Assembly: GCA_019634165.1 (NCBI GenBank)
Contig: JAHQVT010000011.1
Span: 1 to 64,000, forward strand
Source: Rhodospirillales bacterium
GTDB lineage: Bacteria; Pseudomonadota; Alphaproteobacteria; Rhodospirillales; Thalassospiraceae
Length of the DNA stretch: 64,000 bases
Direction of reading: 5' to 3'
Position 1 is the first letter of the stretch; the number at the start of each line of letters is the position of its first letter. The translations under genes were made by a program, and so were the position numbers. Positions 17,741 to 27,345 of this stretch are shown piece by piece. The notes below the pieces were generated by a model. That model made no database searches. It worked only from the letters and a program-made list of their open reading frames with translations, and was not told the DNA's origin.

Positions 17741-18718
17741 ATGCTTACAATACAAACAACCAAGAAACTGATACTCGCAGGCGCAGCCGCCATCCTTATG
17801 AGTAACTCTGCAATCGCAGCAGAGATGACGCTCAAGCTTGGCCATCTGGCCAACGAGCAGAACGCCTGGCACAAGGCCGCAGTGAAATTTGGCGACGAAC
17901 TGTCAAACCTCACCGATGGCCGTATTGAAGTTCAGGTCTTCCCGAATGAAACGCTTGGCAAGGAAATTGACCTGATTAACGGCATGCAGCTTGGTGCCGT
18001 CGATATGACCATTACCGGTGAAAGCCTTCAGAACTGGGCACCAAAAGCCGCACTTCTTGCCGTGCCTTACGCCTATAAAAAACTTGAAGACATGGATGCC
18101 GTCGCCAGTGGTGAAATTGGTGATCAAATTGAACAGCAAATCATCGAAAAGGCCCGCATCCGTCCAATCGCCTATTTTGCCCGTGGCCCACGTAACCTGA
18201 CATCCAACCGGGCGATCAAATCACCCGATGATCTGGATGGCCTGAAAATGCGCGTTCCAAACGTTCCGCTGTTTGTTGATGTGTGGAAGGCGCTGGGCGC
18301 ACAGCCAACCCCAATGGCGTTTTCCGAGGTTTTTACCTCTTTGCAGGCAGGGACCATCGACGCACAGGAAAATCCATTGGCGCTAATTGACTCGGCAAGT
18401 TTTGACGAAGTTCAGAAATTCGTGAACAAGACAGAGCATGTCCGTTCTTGGATTTATCTGACCATCTCGGAAATCACTTGGGGTAAATTGTCCGATGCCG
18501 ACAAAGATGCCGTCATGGAAGCCGCGAAACGCGCACAAGCTTATGAGCGTGATCTGTTTGCTGCCGACGAGGAGCGTCTGACAGAGGAACTGCAGTCCAA
18601 AGGCATGACCTTTGTCGAAATTGACAAAGAAGCCTTTGCCTCGAAGGCAAAAGACGCTGTTCTTGCAAATGTCTCTGACGAAATCCGTCCGATTGTCGAA
18701 AATCTTTTCGCAAACTGA
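17741..18718 (+). CDS. dctP: TRAP transporter solute-binding protein (DctP family)
   Basis: A 325-residue periplasmic binding protein. A signal peptide ends near residue 26 (SNSAIA). The mature part contains the TRAP-specific LGHLANEQNAWHKAAVKFGDEL opening region and the substrate-carboxylate Arg in GLKMRVPNVPLFVDVWKALG, consistent with an acidic sugar. GGAGGAACAG precedes the ATG at 17741. It follows the GntR gene by 25 bases and is followed by an intra-operon hairpin. Sugar acid uptake for the uxu pathway is the likely job. Confidence 0.9.
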   Translation: MLTIQTTKKLILAGAAAILMSNSAIAAEMTLKLGHLANEQNAWHKAAVKFGDELSNLTDGRIEVQVFPNETLGKEIDLINGMQLGAVDMTITGESLQNWAPKAALLAVPYAYKKLEDMDAVASGEIGDQIEQQIIEKARIRPIAYFARGPRNLTSNRAIKSPDDLDGLKMRVPNVPLFVDVWKALGAQPTPMAFSEVFTSLQAGTIDAQENPLALIDSASFDEVQKFVNKTEHVRSWIYLTISEITWGKLSDADKDAVMEAAKRAQAYERDLFAADEERLTEELQSKGMTFVEIDKEAFASKAKDAVLANVSDEIRPIVENLFAN

Positions 18719-18726
18719 GTTCTGCC

Positions 18727-18760
18727 GGTTCGGCCGCTTGATTGCGGCCGAACCTTTTCC
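18727..18760 (+). terminator. Intra-operon hairpin with T-tract after dctP (attenuator)
   Basis: GGTTCGGCCGC (18727-18737) pairs perfectly with GCGGCCGAACC (18744-18754) and is followed by TTTTCC. It lies only eight bases past the dctP stop and before the GTG of dctQ. It probably stops most transcripts or protects the 3' end, giving more binding protein than membrane subunits. Confidence 0.8.
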
Positions 18761-18774
18761 GACGAGGAAGTAAA

Positions 18775-19284
18775 GTGCTTTCAGCCAGATTATACGCGTT
18801 CATCATTGCACTTTGTCGGGTTGGAACAGGGGCCGCTTTTGGTCTTCTGATCTTGACTGTTCTGACACAGGTGTTTTCGCGAACCTTTCTGCCCAGTTCT
18901 CCGGTCTGGACCGAAGAACTCACCCGTTATGCGCTACTGTTTCTTGCCGCTTTCGGGGTTGGGCTGTCTTTTCGCAATGGTGACCTTGTAAATGTCGACA
19001 TCATTTGCGATTTGCTGCCTTTGCCGATCCAGCGTTGGTTGATGGTTGTTTCCGCAGCACTCACTGCTGGGTTCTGTTTGATATTGCTGTCTCCGGCCTG
19101 GATGTTCGTTTCAATTGGTGTCCTTCAAACTTCTCCTGCACTTGGGGTTCGGATGGATTTCATTCACGCCGTTGTTTTCATTTTACTTGCCGTTCTCGGT
19201 CTTTTCGCAGTTTTGCGCATGATCCGGATTATTGCCGGCGTTTCTGACGGTAAAGCCGAAGATACGACAAAGGACTTCCCATGA
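18775..19284 (+). CDS. dctQ: TRAP transporter small permease (DctQ family)
   Basis: A 169-residue membrane protein with four predicted helices, as expected for DctQ. The PVWTEELTRYALLFLAAFGVGLSFR segment is the conserved core. Translation probably starts at GTG 18775, four bases after GAGGAAG. An upstream TTG would run through the hairpin. It overlaps dctM by four bases. Confidence 0.87.
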   Translation: MLSARLYAFIIALCRVGTGAAFGLLILTVLTQVFSRTFLPSSPVWTEELTRYALLFLAAFGVGLSFRNGDLVNVDIICDLLPLPIQRWLMVVSAALTAGFCLILLSPAWMFVSIGVLQTSPALGVRMDFIHAVVFILLAVLGLFAVLRMIRIIAGVSDGKAEDTTKDFP

Positions 19285-20555
19285 GCCTTGCAATTCTATT
19301 TGGCGTTTTTGCTCTCGGCCTTGTCATTGGCCTTCCTGTTGCAGTGACACTGGGCCTGTCCTCGCTGTGTTATCTTCTGCTTGAAGGCATTCCGCTCGTC
19401 GTGATCCCGCAAAAGCTGTTTGCGGGAATGGACGTGTTTGTTCTGCTGTGTATTCCGGGCTTTATCCTTGCAGGAAATCTGATGAATGGTGGGGGTATCA
19501 CACCGCGTATTGTGCGTTTTGCCAATGCTATGGTCGGCTGGATGCGCGGCGGCCTTGGTCTGACCAACGTCACGGGGTCAATGCTGTTTGGCGGCATTTC
19601 CGGAACGGCAGTCGCTGACGCGGCATCAATTGGTGGCATGATGATCCCGGGCATGGTGCGCGCCGGATATACCCCGGCGTTCTCTGCTGCGGTCACAGCG
19701 GCATCGTCAACCGTCGGGCCAATCATTCCGCCAAGCATGCCGATGATTATCGTTGGCGCCCTGTCGGGGATTTCGGTTGGCAAGATGTTCATTGCCGGTG
19801 CCATTCCGGGTATTCTGATGGGGCTTGCGATGATGGTGACCTGCTACATCATCGCCGTAAGACGCAATTTCCCCCATCAACCCTGGCAAGGCTTTGGCGA
19901 GCTTGTCCGTTCCTTTACCGGTGCTTTCTGGGCACTTGCGATGACGGGCCTGATTATTGGCGGATTGCTGAGCGGTATTGTCACTCCGACCGAAACGGCT
20001 GTGATTGCAAGCATCTATGCTTTGATCGTCGGTTGTTGTGTCTATCGCGAACTGCCTTTGCGTAAAGTGCCGAAAATTGTCATCGACAGTGCGGTGACCG
20101 CAGCGGCCATTCTGGCGCTTGTCGGGCTGGCAAATGTCTTTGGCTGGATATTGGTCTCCGAACGCATTCCGCAGATGATTTCAGATGCGGTTTTGTCTGT
20201 CACCGATAACAAATATGCCGTGATTCTGCTGATCAATCTGGTTTTGCTGATTGTTGGTATGTTCATGGAAACGATTGCCGCTTTGATCATTCTGTTTGTG
20301 CCGCTTTTGACTCTTGCAACGAATGTCGGCGTCGATCCGATTCACTTTGCAGTGTTTGCTGTTCTGAACCTGATGATTGGTCTGACAACACCACCGGTGG
20401 GCATTTGTATGTTCATCTGCGCGAATATTGCAAAGGCACCTGTCACCACTGTGATCAGGGCACTGATGCCATTCCTGTTAACCAACATCACGATCCTGTT
20501 TCTTGTTTCCTATATTCCGGCGCTGTCAACCTGGCTGCCGTCCCTGATGGAGTAA
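19281..20555 (+). CDS. dctM: TRAP transporter large permease (DctM family)
   Basis: A 424-residue, roughly 12-helix membrane protein that carries substrate with sodium. Recognisable features are GIPLVVIPQKLFAGMDVFVLLCIPGFILAGNLMN, the GGISGTAVADAASIGGMMIP loop, VGPIIPPSMPMII, and the C-terminal GLTTPPVGICMF loop; each is typical of DctM. It is coupled to dctQ by an ATGA overlap and followed after three bases by the dehydrogenase gene. Confidence 0.92.
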   Translation: MSLAILFGVFALGLVIGLPVAVTLGLSSLCYLLLEGIPLVVIPQKLFAGMDVFVLLCIPGFILAGNLMNGGGITPRIVRFANAMVGWMRGGLGLTNVTGSMLFGGISGTAVADAASIGGMMIPGMVRAGYTPAFSAAVTAASSTVGPIIPPSMPMIIVGALSGISVGKMFIAGAIPGILMGLAMMVTCYIIAVRRNFPHQPWQGFGELVRSFTGAFWALAMTGLIIGGLLSGIVTPTETAVIASIYALIVGCCVYRELPLRKVPKIVIDSAVTAAAILALVGLANVFGWILVSERIPQMISDAVLSVTDNKYAVILLINLVLLIVGMFMETIAALIILFVPLLTLATNVGVDPIHFAVFAVLNLMIGLTTPPVGICMFICANIAKAPVTTVIRALMPFLLTNITILFLVSYIPALSTWLPSLME

Positions 20556-20558
20556 CCA

Positions 20559-21602
20559 ATGCAAACACGTGTTTGCCGACTTTACGGTCAAGATGATCTT
20601 CGTATCGACACCGAAGCAACGCCAAATCCGGTCAGGGATGAAGTCCTTGTCCGGGTCGGGGCTGGCGGTGTGTGTGGTTCGGACATGCATTATTATTTTG
20701 AAGGCGGGATTGGTCAGATCCGGGTGCGTGAACCGATTATTCTTGGCCATGAAGCGGCCGGAACTATTGTTGCGCTGGGACCAGATGTAAGCGGTTTGGC
20801 CGTTGGGCAAAAAGTTGCCATTAATCCAAGTCACCCTTGTGGCACGTGCAGCTATTGTCAACAGGACCTACAGCAGCATTGCCTGAATATGAAGTTCTTC
20901 GGATCGGCCATGCCAATGCCTCATATTCAGGGGGCGTTTCGTGATTTGGTCAATGTGGGGCAAGGTCAATGCTTTGCCATTAGTGATCAAACTGATATCG
21001 GCAGTGCTGCCTGTGCCGAGCCACTTGCAGTATGCCTGCATGCCGTCGCCCGCGCAGGTGACCTTTCGGGTAAAAAAGTCCTGATTACCGGTTCGGGTCC
21101 GATCGGAAGTCTTTGTGCTGCTGCGGCCAAATTTGCCGGTGCCAGCGAAATTGTTGTAACCGACTTACAGGATTTTGCATTGGATGTTGCCCGGGAAATG
21201 GGGGCAACCCGGACAATCAATATTGCCAAGGCTGGCGAAGAACTAACACCTTATGAGAAGGACAAAGGACAATTCGACGTTTGTCTGGAATGTTCTGCTG
21301 CCCCCGCGGCATTGCGGACAGCAATCAACACCCTCCGTCCGCAAGGTTTTCTTGTGCAGGTCGGGGTCGCCGGTGAAATGCCGGTGCCGTTCAATCCGTT
21401 GGTTGCCAAGGAAATCACAATTTCTGGCACGTTCCGTTTCAGCACCGAGTTCGCCGAGGCTGTTGGCATGATTGATCGGGGTGACATTGATGTATCGCCG
21501 ATTATCACCCATAGCTTGCCGCTTGAAACAGCAAAAGAGGCCTTTGAGATTGCACGTGATCGCAGCAAATCGGTAAAGGTTCAATTGGTATTTGCAAGTT
21601 GA
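20559..21602 (+). CDS. idnD: Zinc-dependent L-idonate 5-dehydrogenase-like enzyme
   Basis: A 347-residue medium-chain zinc dehydrogenase. The catalytic zinc ligands lie in GVCGSDMHYYFEGG and GHEAAG, the structural zinc in CGTCSYCQQDLQQHC, and the NAD fold in GSGPIGSLCAAAAKFAGA. The HYYFEGGIG stretch and overall layout match L-idonate 5-dehydrogenases. It may oxidise idonate or another hexonate brought in by the TRAP system and link it to the uxu pathway. The exact substrate is inferred. Confidence 0.8.
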   Translation: MQTRVCRLYGQDDLRIDTEATPNPVRDEVLVRVGAGGVCGSDMHYYFEGGIGQIRVREPIILGHEAAGTIVALGPDVSGLAVGQKVAINPSHPCGTCSYCQQDLQQHCLNMKFFGSAMPMPHIQGAFRDLVNVGQGQCFAISDQTDIGSAACAEPLAVCLHAVARAGDLSGKKVLITGSGPIGSLCAAAAKFAGASEIVVTDLQDFALDVAREMGATRTINIAKAGEELTPYEKDKGQFDVCLECSAAPAALRTAINTLRPQGFLVQVGVAGEMPVPFNPLVAKEITISGTFRFSTEFAEAVGMIDRGDIDVSPIITHSLPLETAKEAFEIARDRSKSVKVQLVFAS

Positions 21603-21672
21603 TTCGGTGCTTTCAAAAAGACTGCCATGTCATTGGTCCTCTGTCTTTTGACGTTATAGCCCCACCGAACCG

Positions 21673-22971
21673 TTAAACTATTCCCCCGCCACTTCCGTGA
21701 CTTTCTGGACGTTGTTTTGCAACAGCGGTTCTATATCCGGCATTGCGATATGTGACCACCGGGTCGATCGCACCGCCCGCTCGATGGCGAGCCATTGCAA
21801 GGATTGACGAAACATCGGTATTGTAAGCTGTTTTGAGAGTCCGGTTCGCCATTAGAACGTCGTTTTCGCCCTGATAACATTCAAGAGCGGTATGGTCGAC
21901 GAGCAAGGCCTGCACATAGGCACGCTGAACTTCAATCGCACTCGTAATAAGGCTCTCAATCGGATCGGTTACATTGTGCGATTGATCAAGCATATAGGCC
22001 GGATCGAATTTTTCCGGTGCGCGGCGTTCTGCTTCGACCAGTTCATTAAACACCAAGAACAGCTGATAGGGGTTGATTGATCCGCTATCAAGATCGTCAT
22101 CACCATATTTACTGTCATTGAAATGGAACCCGCCCAGTTTCCCGAACTGGAAAAGTCGTGCGACAATCATTTCAATATTCACATTCGGCGCATGATGGCC
22201 AAGATCAACAAGGCAGGATGCCTTGGGCCCCAGTTCGGTTGCCGCCAGATAGTTGCTGCCCCAGTCCTGAATCACGGTGGAATAGAACGCCGGTTCAAAA
22301 ATCTTGTGTTCGATGAACAGTTTCCAATCGTCGGGCACACCGGCATAAACCGATTTCATCGCATCAAGGTAACGTTCGAAACTGCGGGTAAAGCTTTGCT
22401 GACCGGGGAAGTTCGTCCCATCACCGATCCACACTGTAAGCGCCTTGGAACCAAGCGCCTTGCCGATTTCGATACATTCCAGATTATGCGCCACGGCCTG
22501 TTCTCGAACCGCAGCATTGCTATGGCTTAAACTGCCAAACTTATAGGACTGGTTCTGGTCATCTTGATCCTGAAAGGTGTTGGAATTCATGGCATCAAAA
22601 CCAAGCCCGTAATCAGACGCCGTTTCACGCAATTCCGACAGATCATCGACCTTGTCCCACGGAATATGTAGTGAAACTGTTGGGGTCGCCCGCCCCAATT
22701 GCGCGATCACGGCACAGTCGGCCAGCTTTTCATAGATGTTACGTGGCTCACCCTGGCCCGGAAAACGCGCAAAACGCGTGCCGCCTGTACCCACACCCCA
22801 TGACGGGATCGCAACGGCAAAATCCATGGCCGCCTTGGTCAGGGCATCAATATCAATTCCCTTACGCGAAAGTTGTGCACCAAGTGCGGCATAGTCACTT
22901 TCAAGTGCACCAAGTTGGGAGTCATTATGATCGGCTATCAGGTCGGCTGAAATCGGTGCCTTTGATGACAT
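21673..22971 (-). CDS. rhaI: L-rhamnose isomerase (RhaI type)
   Basis: A 432-residue TIM-barrel isomerase that turns L-rhamnose into L-rhamnulose. It is the RhaI type found in rhizobia and Pseudomonas, not the E. coli RhaA type. Metal-binding segments are LFIEHKIFEPAFY (Glu), CLVDLGHHAPN (Asp, His) and GGFHFNDSKYGDDDLD (His, Asp). CCGGGAGGAACCC before the ATG is a strong ribosome site. It lies 41 bases downstream of rhaD on the same strand and converges with idnD. Confidence 0.92.
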   Translation of the reverse strand: MSSKAPISADLIADHNDSQLGALESDYAALGAQLSRKGIDIDALTKAAMDFAVAIPSWGVGTGGTRFARFPGQGEPRNIYEKLADCAVIAQLGRATPTVSLHIPWDKVDDLSELRETASDYGLGFDAMNSNTFQDQDDQNQSYKFGSLSHSNAAVREQAVAHNLECIEIGKALGSKALTVWIGDGTNFPGQQSFTRSFERYLDAMKSVYAGVPDDWKLFIEHKIFEPAFYSTVIQDWGSNYLAATELGPKASCLVDLGHHAPNVNIEMIVARLFQFGKLGGFHFNDSKYGDDDLDSGSINPYQLFLVFNELVEAERRAPEKFDPAYMLDQSHNVTDPIESLITSAIEVQRAYVQALLVDHTALECYQGENDVLMANRTLKTAYNTDVSSILAMARHRAGGAIDPVVTYRNAGYRTAVAKQRPESHGSGGGIV

Positions 22972-23012
22972 TTGGGTTCCTCCCGGACTGTTATTTTCAA
23001 CCCTGTATTTGT

Positions 23013-25115
23013 TTATCGGGTGAATGACGGCGCGTGACCGGCATCGACATTAACCACATTGCCCGTTGATTTTGCAGCATTGTCAGATGCAAGGAAATAA
23101 ATTGCCTCGGCAATATCTTCGGGCAACACATTCAGTTTCAGCATGCTGCGCTGACGGTAATGCTCTTCAAGCTGATCAGGTGCCATATCATAGGCCTTGG
23201 CACGCTGTTCACGCCATTCCCCTGTCCAGATTTTCGATCCGCGCAAAACCGCATCCGGATTGACCACATTAACACGAATGCCAAACGGCGCACCTTCAAG
23301 GGCCAGACACCGGGCCAGTTGAATTTCCGATGCCTTTGCCGTGCAATAAGCCGAGGCCCCCGGCGATGCCACCAGACCATTTTTCGACGCAACAAACACC
23401 ATACTTGCGGGACGCTTTTGCAGCTTCATGATCTTGAACGCTTCGCGCGCCACCAGAAAATACCCAGTCGACAGGATATCCATATTGCGCTGCCAGACCT
23501 CAAGACTGGTTTCATCAATTGGCGCAGCAGATGAAATACCGGCATTGGAAACCAGAATATCGATCCCGCCAAATTCGGTGCAGCTATCATGCATCAGCTT
23601 GATAACGGAGTCTTCGCTGGTGACATTGACCGGAAGTCCCCGGACCTGATCCTTGCCAAAAACCGACCTTAGATCAGAAACCGCTTCTTTCAACGCGCCT
23701 TCATCAATATCGCAGGCAACAACACATGCCCCTTCCTGCAACAATCGTCCACATGTAGCTTTGCCGATCCCGCCAGCACCGCCGGTAACCACTGCCACAC
23801 GACCCGCAAGGCTTTTAGGTTTCGGCATACGCTGCAATTTGGCTTCTTCAAGCAGCCAGTATTCGATATCGAACGCTTCTTGTTCATCAAGCCCCATATA
23901 GGTGCTTACCGTATCAGAGCCGCGCATTACGTTGATTGCATTGACATAAAACTCGCCCGCAATTCGTGCTGTTGCTTTGTCCTTGGCAAAGGACAGCATC
24001 CCCACACCTGGGATAAGATAAATCACCGGATTGGGATCACGAATGGCCGGGCTGCTATCGCGTTTACACCGTTCATAATAGGATTGGTAATCTTCGCGAT
24101 AAGCCGCAAAGGCATCGCTCAGCCCCTCGATCACGGCTTCAAGGTTCGGGTTCGCCGGGTCCAAGTCAATGATAATTGGTCGGATTTTTGTACGTAGGAA
24201 GTGATCCGGGCACGATGTCCCAAGGGCAGCCAAAGCTTCGAGCTTGTTGGAATTAACAAACTCCAAAACGGCATCACTATCATTGAAATGACCGATCTTG
24301 CGTTCACCGGCATCAATAAAGCTTCGGATACGCGGCATCAGGGTCGAGGCAATCGAACGACGGGTATTCGCATCAAGGCTCTGATGGCGCACCCCACCAA
24401 AAGCTTTGACCCCTTTGGTTTTTACATCGAACCAAGCAATCGCCTTGTTGATGATCTCAACCGTGGTTTTGTAGCATTCTTCTGCACTATCCCCCCACGT
24501 AAACAAGCCATGGCTTTCAAGGACGACACCCTTGCTATTCGGGTTATCGTTGAAATATTGCTCAAGCATCAGGCCAAGCTGATATCCCGGCCGTTTCCAT
24601 GGTAACCAGCCAATATCATCGCCAAAAATTTCCTGCGTCAGCGCACGACTGTCTTTGGATGCTGCGATTGCAATCACCGCATCAGGATGCATGTGATCGA
24701 CATGCGGCTTGTTGATATAGGCATGAAGCGGGGTATCAATGCTTGCGGCACGCGGATTAAGATTAAAGGTGCAATGGGGCAGATACCCCACCATCTCGTC
24801 TTCAAACTCCTCGCCGCGGTAAAGCCCCTTAAGGGCGCGCAGCTTGTCCATATAAAGGGTCGAAAACCCATCAAGATTCATGCTGCCAACATCACCACCA
24901 GACCCCTTCACCCAAAGAACTTCAACTTCTTCGCCACCAAGCGGGTCTTTCTGCCAAACCTTTGCCGATGTGTTACCGCCGCCAAAATTGGTAATGCGTA
25001 AATCGGACCCAAGCAGGTTGGAACGATAAAGCAGGCGCTCTGGCTCGTTTAAGTCTGCGGCGTGGTCCGCGTCCCATTTATTTGGAAGGAGAATTTCAAA
25101 AGGAACAGATGACAT
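23013..25115 (-). CDS. rhaD: Bifunctional rhamnulose-1-phosphate aldolase / short-chain dehydrogenase
   Basis: A 700-residue fusion. Residues about 1-400 are a class II aldolase with the zinc-site HMHPDAVIAIA region and VVLESHGLFTWG. Residues about 430-690 are a Rossmann-fold short-chain dehydrogenase with VVTGGAGGIGKATC and the catalytic SxYxxxK replaced in context by the ASAYCTAKASEIQ motif (Tyr, Lys present). It should cleave rhamnulose-1-phosphate and oxidise the lactaldehyde product. The start at 25115 (SSVPFEILLPNKW) is preferred from family resemblance; an ATG at 25148 is possible and neither has a strong ribosome site. Confidence 0.9.
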   Translation of the reverse strand: MSSVPFEILLPNKWDADHAADLNEPERLLYRSNLLGSDLRITNFGGGNTSAKVWQKDPLGGEEVEVLWVKGSGGDVGSMNLDGFSTLYMDKLRALKGLYRGEEFEDEMVGYLPHCTFNLNPRAASIDTPLHAYINKPHVDHMHPDAVIAIAASKDSRALTQEIFGDDIGWLPWKRPGYQLGLMLEQYFNDNPNSKGVVLESHGLFTWGDSAEECYKTTVEIINKAIAWFDVKTKGVKAFGGVRHQSLDANTRRSIASTLMPRIRSFIDAGERKIGHFNDSDAVLEFVNSNKLEALAALGTSCPDHFLRTKIRPIIIDLDPANPNLEAVIEGLSDAFAAYREDYQSYYERCKRDSSPAIRDPNPVIYLIPGVGMLSFAKDKATARIAGEFYVNAINVMRGSDTVSTYMGLDEQEAFDIEYWLLEEAKLQRMPKPKSLAGRVAVVTGGAGGIGKATCGRLLQEGACVVACDIDEGALKEAVSDLRSVFGKDQVRGLPVNVTSEDSVIKLMHDSCTEFGGIDILVSNAGISSAAPIDETSLEVWQRNMDILSTGYFLVAREAFKIMKLQKRPASMVFVASKNGLVASPGASAYCTAKASEIQLARCLALEGAPFGIRVNVVNPDAVLRGSKIWTGEWREQRAKAYDMAPDQLEEHYRQRSMLKLNVLPEDIAEAIYFLASDNAAKSTGNVVNVDAGHAPSFTR

Positions 25116-25245
25116 TATCCGATAACCTATCGCTTGGACGTTACACATGGCGGTCTGCTATTAATGCGAATGCCGCCTCCTATTTTTTTCAAGCAAGTAA
25201 ACCGGTTTTCAATCACAGTCAATCATAAACGATCATATTCTTTCA

Positions 25246-25262
25246 ATATTGCACTGCAATAT
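25246..25262. promoter_or_regulatory. Palindrome ATATTGCA-C-TGCAATAT, candidate RhaR operator
   Basis: A perfect 8-1-8 palindrome in the divergent gap between rhaD and the DeoR-type regulator. Three CAATCA-type half sites (direct at about 25210 and 25220, inverted near 25290) lie around it. Position and symmetry suggest the binding site of the DeoR-family protein encoded alongside. No experimental match is claimed. Confidence 0.5.
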
Positions 25263-25332
25263 GGTCAATTATGACATTTTTTGTTTGACAATGATTGGAA
25301 TTGCGCGAATATCAGGCAAACGGAGAACCAAT

Positions 25333-26139
25333 ATGCATGAACGCGAAAGACATAGATTGATTTTGCGCGCGGTCGGGGAACACCCCGTCGTAACGGTCGC
25401 CCAGCTTGTTGATATGCTCGATGTTTCCGAAGCAACCATCCGTCGTGACATCGCCGCACTTGATGATGACGGCAAACTTCGTCGCATCCGTGGCGGGGCA
25501 GAGGCCATCAATCCTGTCACCAGCAAGCAGCTTCTTGGACGCCCGTTCTTTGTGACAAAAACGCTCAATGTTGCGCAAAAGGCGGCGATTGCCGCCAAAG
25601 CGGTTGCGATGTGCGAAGAAGGGGACTCCATCATCATCCACGGTGGATCAACCACCTATCAAATGGCACCGCTTCTTAAGTCCAAGAAGATGCAGGTCCT
25701 GACCAATTCTTTCCCGCTGGCCGATTACCTGATCGAGCACAGCGAAAACAGCGTGGTGGTTCCCGGTGGGACGATTTACCGCGAACAGAACATTATCCTA
25801 AGCCCGTTTGAAAGCGACGTGATCCACAATTTTTATGCCTCCAAGGCATTTGTTGGCGCACAGGGCATCAATTCCATGGGGCTTATGGAAAGCGACCCCA
25901 TGATCATCCAGTCCGAACAGCGCCTGATCGCGCAGGCCGAAAAACTGGTGGTCATGATTGACAGCACAAAATTCACCCAGCGCAGCAACATGTTCCTGTG
26001 CCGGTTGGACAATATCGACACCCTGATCACAGACGACGGTATCCGTGATGAAGACCGCGCCATGATTGAGCGCGCGGACATCAAACTTGTCGTCGTGCAG
26101 GCAGACGAAGAAGAAGACCAAAATACGGCAAGCGCATAG
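25333..26139 (+). CDS. rhaR: DeoR/GlpR-family regulator of the rhamnose locus
   Basis: A 268-residue repressor. The N-terminal helix-turn-helix is TVAQLVDMLDVSEATIRRDI followed by GKLRRIRGGAEA, the DeoR signature. The C-terminal sugar-phosphate sensor domain has IIHGGSTTYQMAPLL and DSTKFTQRS, typical of the family. The ATG at 25333 follows CGGAGAACCAAT. An upstream in-frame start at 25249 runs through the palindrome and is unlikely. It resembles the RhaR of rhizobial rha loci and is the first gene of the plus-strand half. Confidence 0.88.
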   Translation: MHERERHRLILRAVGEHPVVTVAQLVDMLDVSEATIRRDIAALDDDGKLRRIRGGAEAINPVTSKQLLGRPFFVTKTLNVAQKAAIAAKAVAMCEEGDSIIIHGGSTTYQMAPLLKSKKMQVLTNSFPLADYLIEHSENSVVVPGGTIYREQNIILSPFESDVIHNFYASKAFVGAQGINSMGLMESDPMIIQSEQRLIAQAEKLVVMIDSTKFTQRSNMFLCRLDNIDTLITDDGIRDEDRAMIERADIKLVVVQADEEEDQNTASA

Positions 26140-26209
26140 CCCAAGGGACAAAAAGAGCCCGGCGTCTGTCAGATAAAAAGCAATAAAAACCAATCATGGA
26201 GGAAACGTT

Positions 26210-27196
26210 ATGAAGTTTAAAAAGTCTCTGATGGCAGCCGCCATTTTTGCCATGGGCATGGCATCTGTTACCGCACAAGCCGCTGATCCGGTTCGGGTCG
26301 GGCTTGTTGTTAAATCGCTTGGCAATGGTTTCTTTGAAGCCGCACGTGACGGCGCAATGGAAGCGGCCAAAGAAATTGGCAATGCCGAGGTCATCTATAC
26401 CGGCCCAACGTCAACCACCGCCGAAGGCCAGATTGAAAGCATCAATGCTTTGATGGCACAGCGTGTCGATGCGATTGCCGTATCTGCCAATGATCCCGAC
26501 GCCCTTGCACCGATCCTTAAACGGGCAATGGACCGCGGCATCAAGGTTATTTCATGGGATAGTGGCGTTGCCGATGACGCACGCATTGTTCACCTTAACC
26601 CGTCGAGCAACGCCTTGATTGGTGCGATGTGCGTAAAACTTGCGGCTGACGTTGCGGGCAATGCCGGTGGTGAAATCGCGATCCTGTCGGCCACTCCAAC
26701 CTCGACCAACCAGAACATCTGGATCGACGAGATGAAAAAAGTGCTGCCTGATTACAGCCAGCTTAAACTCGTTGATACCGTCTATGGCGATGACCTCGCT
26801 GATAAATCTTACCGTGAAACCGTCGCCCTTCTGAAGAAACACCCGAACCTGAAAGTCATTGTTGCTCCGACTTCGGTTGGCATCGTTGCGGCCGCGCAGG
26901 CGGTCGAAGATCAGGGGAAAGTCGGTGAAATTTTTGTCACCGGTCTTGGACTTCCATCCGAACTTGCCGGCCATGTTGATGCCGGCTCAGTCAAAAGCTT
27001 TGCAATCTGGAACCCGATCGATCTGGGCTATTCGGCAATGATGATTGCCTATCAGCTTACCCAGGGCGACGAACATATGAAGATCGAAGCTGGCCGCATG
27101 GGTGCCATTGCGTTTGATAAGGACGGCAATGGTGCGATGTCTGATCCGTTCATTTACGACGCATCAAACGTTCACAAGTTCGCTGACATCTTCTAA
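26210..27196 (+). CDS. rhaS: Rhamnose ABC transporter substrate-binding protein
   Basis: A 328-residue periplasmic binding protein of the RbsB/peripla_BP_4 family. The signal peptide ends at TAQA (residue 24) and is followed by DPVRVGLVVKSLGNGFF. The VDAIAVSANDPDALAPIL and VISWDSGVADDARI segments form the sugar-binding hinge seen in RhaS. TGGAGGAAACGTT precedes the ATG. It is separated from rhaT by 149 bases that hold a strong hairpin. L-rhamnose specificity is taken from the locus. Confidence 0.9.
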   Translation: MKFKKSLMAAAIFAMGMASVTAQAADPVRVGLVVKSLGNGFFEAARDGAMEAAKEIGNAEVIYTGPTSTTAEGQIESINALMAQRVDAIAVSANDPDALAPILKRAMDRGIKVISWDSGVADDARIVHLNPSSNALIGAMCVKLAADVAGNAGGEIAILSATPTSTNQNIWIDEMKKVLPDYSQLKLVDTVYGDDLADKSYRETVALLKKHPNLKVIVAPTSVGIVAAAQAVEDQGKVGEIFVTGLGLPSELAGHVDAGSVKSFAIWNPIDLGYSAMMIAYQLTQGDEHMKIEAGRMGAIAFDKDGNGAMSDPFIYDASNVHKFADIF

Positions 27197-27211
27197 GTCG
27201 AACCACGAAAC

Positions 27212-27257
27212 TGGCGGAAACTTTTTGCTCCCTGATGCAGTTTCCGCCACTCTTTTT
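27212..27257 (+). terminator. Intra-operon terminator/attenuator after rhaS
   Basis: TGGCGGAAACT (27212-27222) pairs perfectly with AGTTTCCGCCA (27239-27249) and is followed by CTCTTTTTC. It sits 15 bases past the rhaS stop and nearly 90 bases before rhaT. It is expected to raise rhaS mRNA above the rest of the transporter. Confidence 0.85.
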
Positions 27258-27345
27258 CAGTGATTGCAGACTTTCAAGCATATGCGGGCATCCCCCGATA
27301 ACTTGAAAATGAATTTCCCGTCTCAGATTTAAAGGCTTGAGAATC

